64,000 nucleotides of DNA from Marinobacter daqiaonensis (lineage in GTDB: Bacteria; Pseudomonadota; Gammaproteobacteria; Pseudomonadales; Oleiphilaceae). Each line of letters begins with the position of its first letter. The stretch's first letter is position 1. Below, in pieces: positions 60,929 through 64,000 of the stretch. The translations under genes were made by a program, and so were the position numbers. The notes under the pieces were generated by a model. That model ran no database searches and was not told where the DNA came from. It was given only the letters and a program-made list of their open reading frames with translations. The stretch covers positions 2,205,272-2,269,271 of the forward strand of contig NZ_FOYW01000001.1 of NCBI RefSeq assembly GCF_900115285.1, in the 5' to 3' direction.

Positions 60929-62244
60929 ACACGACTCAACAACGCAGCATCTGGCAGAAAACCCTGCTGGGTACCGCCACATCGGTGGCCCTGGCCTCCG
61001 CCGGCATGATGGGAATGGTGGCTTCCGCCAACGCCCAGGACACCTTCAAGGTGGGTTTTGTCACCTTCCTCTCAGGGGGTGCCTCGGGGCCCTTCGGCGT
61101 ACCCGCGGCCCAGGGCGCGGATATTGTCGTCAAAGCCATCAATGAGGGAACCCTGCCGGCACCCTACAACAGCAAGGGCGTGAACGGCCTGCAACTGGAA
61201 ACCGTGGTGATCGACGAGGCCGGCGGCCCCACCAAGCAGGTGGAGGAGTACCGCAACCTGGTGCAGCGTCAGAACGTCGACGCCGTGATCGGCTACATCT
61301 CTTCCGGTGACTGTCTTGCCGTGGGACCGGTAGCGGAAGAAATGAAGATGTTCACCATCGCGTTCGACTGCGGAACACCTCGCCTGTTCCAGGAGATCGA
61401 GAACCCCGAGTATCTCTTCCGCACCGGTCTTGATGCGGTTGCCGACAATGTCGGGGCGGCCCACTACCTGGCGGAAACCCGTCCCGAAGCCAAACGAATC
61501 GCCGGCATCCAGCAGAACTACGCCTGGGGCCAGGATTCCTGGGAGGATTTCACCCTCTCCATTGAACAGCTGATGCCTGAGGCGGAAATCGTCAACAACC
61601 AGACGCCTCAGATTTTCCAGGGCAGTTACGGCACCGAAATATCGGCGCTGCAGACCCGCCGTCCCGACATCATTCACTCCTCCATGTGGGGTGGTGACAT
61701 GGAATCCTTCGTGGCCCAGGCCAATGCCCGTGGTCTTCTCGGCCAGGCGACGGCCCTCCTGACCACGGGTGAATCCGGTCTGCACCGCTTCGATGGCCAG
61801 GCGCCCAACGGAACCATCCTGGGTGGTCGTGGGCCCTTTGGCGGCTTCATGCCCGAGAATGACCTGAGCACCTGGTTTACCAAGGCCTATGAGGCCGAGC
61901 ATGGCACACCGCCAAGCTACCCTGCCTCCAAAGCCGCCCAGGCTATCCTGGCGCTGAAGTTCGCCGCCGACAATTCCGGTGCCGAGGGCGTCCCGACACC
62001 GGAGCAGCTGGCTGCCGCTCTCAAGGGCGCGAAGTTCGAATCCGTCAGCGGTACTGTGGACATGGCCCTGGCGGGTGGTCACCAGGCCATGCAACCCATG
62101 CTCTACGGTGAATACCACTTCGTGGATGGCAAGGCCGAACTGCGCAATATTCGCTCCTATCCGGGTGAGTGCGTGTCCGCACCGGACGGCCAGAACCCGC
62201 AGGAATGGATCAAGGCTGGCTTCCCGGGAGCCAAGTGCGACTGA
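60925..62244 (+). CDS. Branched-chain-amino-acid-type ABC substrate-binding protein (second)
   Basis: A 439-residue periplasmic protein with a signal peptide (SVALASAGMMGMVASANAQ). FVTFLSGGASGPFGVPAAQG and QQNYAWGQDSWEDF are family features. It starts inside the preceding stop (ATGA). Two different SBPs for one permease pair may widen the ligand range. The ligand is not evident; amides, short-chain alcohols or amino acids are handled by relatives. Confidence 0.92.
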   Translation: MNTTQQRSIWQKTLLGTATSVALASAGMMGMVASANAQDTFKVGFVTFLSGGASGPFGVPAAQGADIVVKAINEGTLPAPYNSKGVNGLQLETVVIDEAGGPTKQVEEYRNLVQRQNVDAVIGYISSGDCLAVGPVAEEMKMFTIAFDCGTPRLFQEIENPEYLFRTGLDAVADNVGAAHYLAETRPEAKRIAGIQQNYAWGQDSWEDFTLSIEQLMPEAEIVNNQTPQIFQGSYGTEISALQTRRPDIIHSSMWGGDMESFVAQANARGLLGQATALLTTGESGLHRFDGQAPNGTILGGRGPFGGFMPENDLSTWFTKAYEAEHGTPPSYPASKAAQAILALKFAADNSGAEGVPTPEQLAAALKGAKFESVSGTVDMALAGGHQAMQPMLYGEYHFVDGKAELRNIRSYPGECVSAPDGQNPQEWIKAGFPGAKCD

Positions 62245-62262
62245 TTCATTCACTGGTTGATT

Positions 62263-62288
62263 GTTCCGCCGCCCTATGGCGGCGGAAC
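62263..62288 (+). other. Intercistronic stem-loop after the substrate-binding protein gene
   Basis: A perfect 11-bp stem GTTCCGCCGCC/GGCGGCGGAAC with loop CTAT sits in the 68-bp gap before the permease gene. There is no T-run; it is likely an mRNA stabiliser that raises receptor levels over permease. Confidence 0.75.
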
Positions 62289-62312
62289 CGTCAGTAACAG
62301 GAGAAACAATCG

Positions 62313-63212
62313 ATGTTAACGGTCTGGGCGATACTGATCGACGGGTTTATCTACGCCTCCTGGCTGTTCCTTGTGGCCGCGGGGCTTACCGTCATTTACG
62401 GCGTCATGCGAATTCTGAACATGGCCCACGGCAGCCTTTATGCCCTGGGAGCCTATGCCGCCGCCTCGGCGCTGGGCTGGTACTACGCCGGCGGCGGGGA
62501 GCAGCTCTGGATGGCCTTTGCCATCATCGCCGTGTCCGCGGTGTTGATTGGTGCAGTCACCGGCCTGGCCATCGAGCGGGGACTGCTCCGGCTGATGTAC
62601 GGCCGGGACGAAATTCTCATGCTGATCATCACCTTTGCTGTCCTGCTGATTCTTGAGGACGTGATGAAGCTGGTCTGGGGCACCACGCCCTACTTCGCCT
62701 ACCAGCCCTATGCGGCCATGGGCCGGATCAATATTGATGTGCTCACCGTATCCCAATACGACCTCATGGTGGTGGGGGTGTCCATCGTGATTGGCGTGGG
62801 GCTCTGGTTCTGGCTTGAACGCACCCGGATCGGCAAGATCCTTCGCTCCATCATCCACGACCGGGAAGTCTCGGAGGCCATGGGCGTCAACGTGCGACGT
62901 ATGTTCACCATCACCTTTATGATCGGCGCTACCCTTGGTGCCATTGCCGGTGGTGTCACCGCGCCCATCATTTCAGTGGTACCGGGCATCGGCATCGAAG
63001 TCATCGTGCTGGCCTTTGCCGTGGTGGTGACCGGCGGCCTGGGCAGCATCCTCGGTGCTGCCATCGGCGCGATCATCGTGGGCCTGGCCCGGGCTACCTC
63101 CATACACACCATGCCCGAACTGGAGCTGTTCATTATCTACGCGGTGATGGCGGCGGTACTGGTATTCCGGCCCCATGGGCTATTCGGTCAGGCGATTGCG
63201 AGGAAAATCTGA
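62313..63212 (+). CDS. LivH-type ABC permease
   Basis: A 299-residue permease with about eight helices. GLTVIYGVMRILNMAHGSLY is the LivH signature, and VSEAMGVNVRRMFTITFMIG is the cytoplasmic coupling-loop region. Its stop overlaps the next gene (TGATG). It would pair with a LivM subunit and LivG/LivF ATPases, which lie beyond the window. Confidence 0.95.
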   Translation: MLTVWAILIDGFIYASWLFLVAAGLTVIYGVMRILNMAHGSLYALGAYAAASALGWYYAGGGEQLWMAFAIIAVSAVLIGAVTGLAIERGLLRLMYGRDEILMLIITFAVLLILEDVMKLVWGTTPYFAYQPYAAMGRINIDVLTVSQYDLMVVGVSIVIGVGLWFWLERTRIGKILRSIIHDREVSEAMGVNVRRMFTITFMIGATLGAIAGGVTAPIISVVPGIGIEVIVLAFAVVVTGGLGSILGAAIGAIIVGLARATSIHTMPELELFIIYAVMAAVLVFRPHGLFGQAIARKI

Positions 63213-64000
63213 TGAAGCTGGAAAGAACCGAACTGTCACTGATCGGCGTCGCTGTCGCCGTCGCGATTCTTGCCCAGTTCAGCCCCAACTGGCTGGTATT
63301 TACCCTGACCCTCGCGATTTCCACCGCCCTGGTAGTGATGGGCGTGGTGATGCTGATGCGGGCAGGACTGGTGTCTTTTGGCCAGGGACTCTTCTACTGC
63401 CTCGGTGGTTACGCCGTGGGCCTCGGTGGGCGGTTCCTCGGAATTACCGACGCCCTCATGCTGGTTGGGCTTGGGGTCGGGGTTACCGTTGCCATATCCA
63501 TGGTGCTGGGGCTCCTGGTCACCCGCTATCGTGAAATATTCTTCGCCATGCTGTCCCTGGCCTTTTCGATGATTCTCTACGGGGTACTGGTGAAAAGCCA
63601 TGACCTCGGCAGCACCGACGGCTTCGGTGTTGTGGACTGGTCCATTCTGGGATACCAGCCCGGCACCGGCGAAAGCGGCACCCGTGCGGCATTGCTGCTG
63701 GCACTTGTGATAGCACTGGCAATCGCCCTGTTTCTCAATCGTTATTTCAAGTCCAGCCTGGGTCTCGCCTGCGAAGCGATCCGGGAAAACGAAGTGCGTG
63801 TGGAGTACATGGGCATATCGCGCCAACAGGTGCTGTACATCAACTACGTCATTGCCGCGGCCATCGGCTCCGTTGGCGGGTCCATGACCGCCCTGACCGC
63901 CGGCCATGTGGACCCCACCATGGCTTACTGGACCATATCCGGTGAGTTCGTGTTTATCGCCATCCTGGGAGGCACCGGCCACGTTGCGGCGCCCTTTATC
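63212..64000 (+). CDS. LivM-type ABC permease (partial, runs off the window)
   Basis: At least 263 codons are open to the right edge. MRAGLVSFGQGLFYCLGGYA is the LivM signature and CEAIRENEVRVEYMGISRQQ is the coupling-helix region; GEFVFIAILGGTGHVAAPF is the conserved C-terminal part. The ATG overlaps the livH-type stop, so the two are cotranslated. Fewer than 100 residues should be missing. Confidence 0.95.
   Translation, partial: MKLERTELSLIGVAVAVAILAQFSPNWLVFTLTLAISTALVVMGVVMLMRAGLVSFGQGLFYCLGGYAVGLGGRFLGITDALMLVGLGVGVTVAISMVLGLLVTRYREIFFAMLSLAFSMILYGVLVKSHDLGSTDGFGVVDWSILGYQPGTGESGTRAALLLALVIALAIALFLNRYFKSSLGLACEAIRENEVRVEYMGISRQQVLYINYVIAAAIGSVGGSMTALTAGHVDPTMAYWTISGEFVFIAILGGTGHVAAPFI

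Overview
The window is a high-GC chromosome segment of a marine gammaproteobacterium. Gene content (beta-oxidation, haloalkane dehalogenase, OmpW, RhlE, BCCT and TRAP transporters, an SOS-linked yebG) suggests Marinobacter or a close relative; the genus is an inference from recognised families, not from a marker gene. An integron cassette array of different base composition is inserted into this ordinary chromosomal background.

Layout. Positions 1-4670 hold a plus-strand fatty-acid oxidation operon (end of an upstream gene, thiolase, two acyl-CoA dehydrogenases, an SDR) closed by a terminator. Positions 4730-18967 are a complete chromosomal integron: an intI integrase on the minus strand with a perfect LexA box over its promoter, an attI region with a crossover core at 6031-6037, and 16 cassettes, each ended by an attC site. 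The cassette borders can be read directly, because the 7-base core that opens a cassette is the reverse complement of the inverse core that begins its own attC. This match is perfect in 13 of 16 cassettes, has one mismatch in cassette 15, and fails in cassettes 12 and 13. The payload includes four probable stand-alone anti-phage genes (STAND-like NTPase-Mrr nuclease, KAP-type NTPase, OLD-type ATPase-TOPRIM nuclease, HEPN protein), four toxin-antitoxin modules (HigBA, BrnTA, a HigB2-type pair with a broken toxin, YefM-YoeB reversed), a GNAT acetyltransferase, a hydroxylaminobenzene-mutase-like membrane protein, an SRPBCC protein and several unknowns.

Positions 19168-31515 are housekeeping and accessory metabolism: an FNT-family transporter, a quinone-reductase/UbiA prenyltransferase fusion, a cold-shock protein, haloalkane dehalogenase, FetAB, a DksA/TraR zinc-finger protein, cytochrome b561, a cytosine deaminase cluster, DNA glycosylase, EmrE, yebG with its own LexA box, and a TetR/DUF2855 pair. 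Positions 31672-49000 hold a chemoreceptor with a C-terminal sensor domain, ChaC, a glycosyltransferase, aldo-keto reductase, YqhA, a cation exchanger, a tautomerase, MFS and ExoD, catalase, an MBL-rhodanese protein, a BCCT carrier, OYE with a divergent HxlR regulator, OmpW and RhlE.

Positions 49235-56161 are a minus-strand carboxylate uptake and activation operon: TAXI receptor, fused TRAP permease, CoA-transferase A and B, a second carrier, and an adjacent IclR regulator. Positions 56235-64000 hold a histidine kinase and an NtrC-type regulator followed by two overlapping substrate-binding protein genes and LivH/LivM-type permeases, cut by the window end. Directly after the regulator are two 17-bp palindromes and then a sigma-54 -24/-12 element, so the two-component system very probably drives the ABC transporter.
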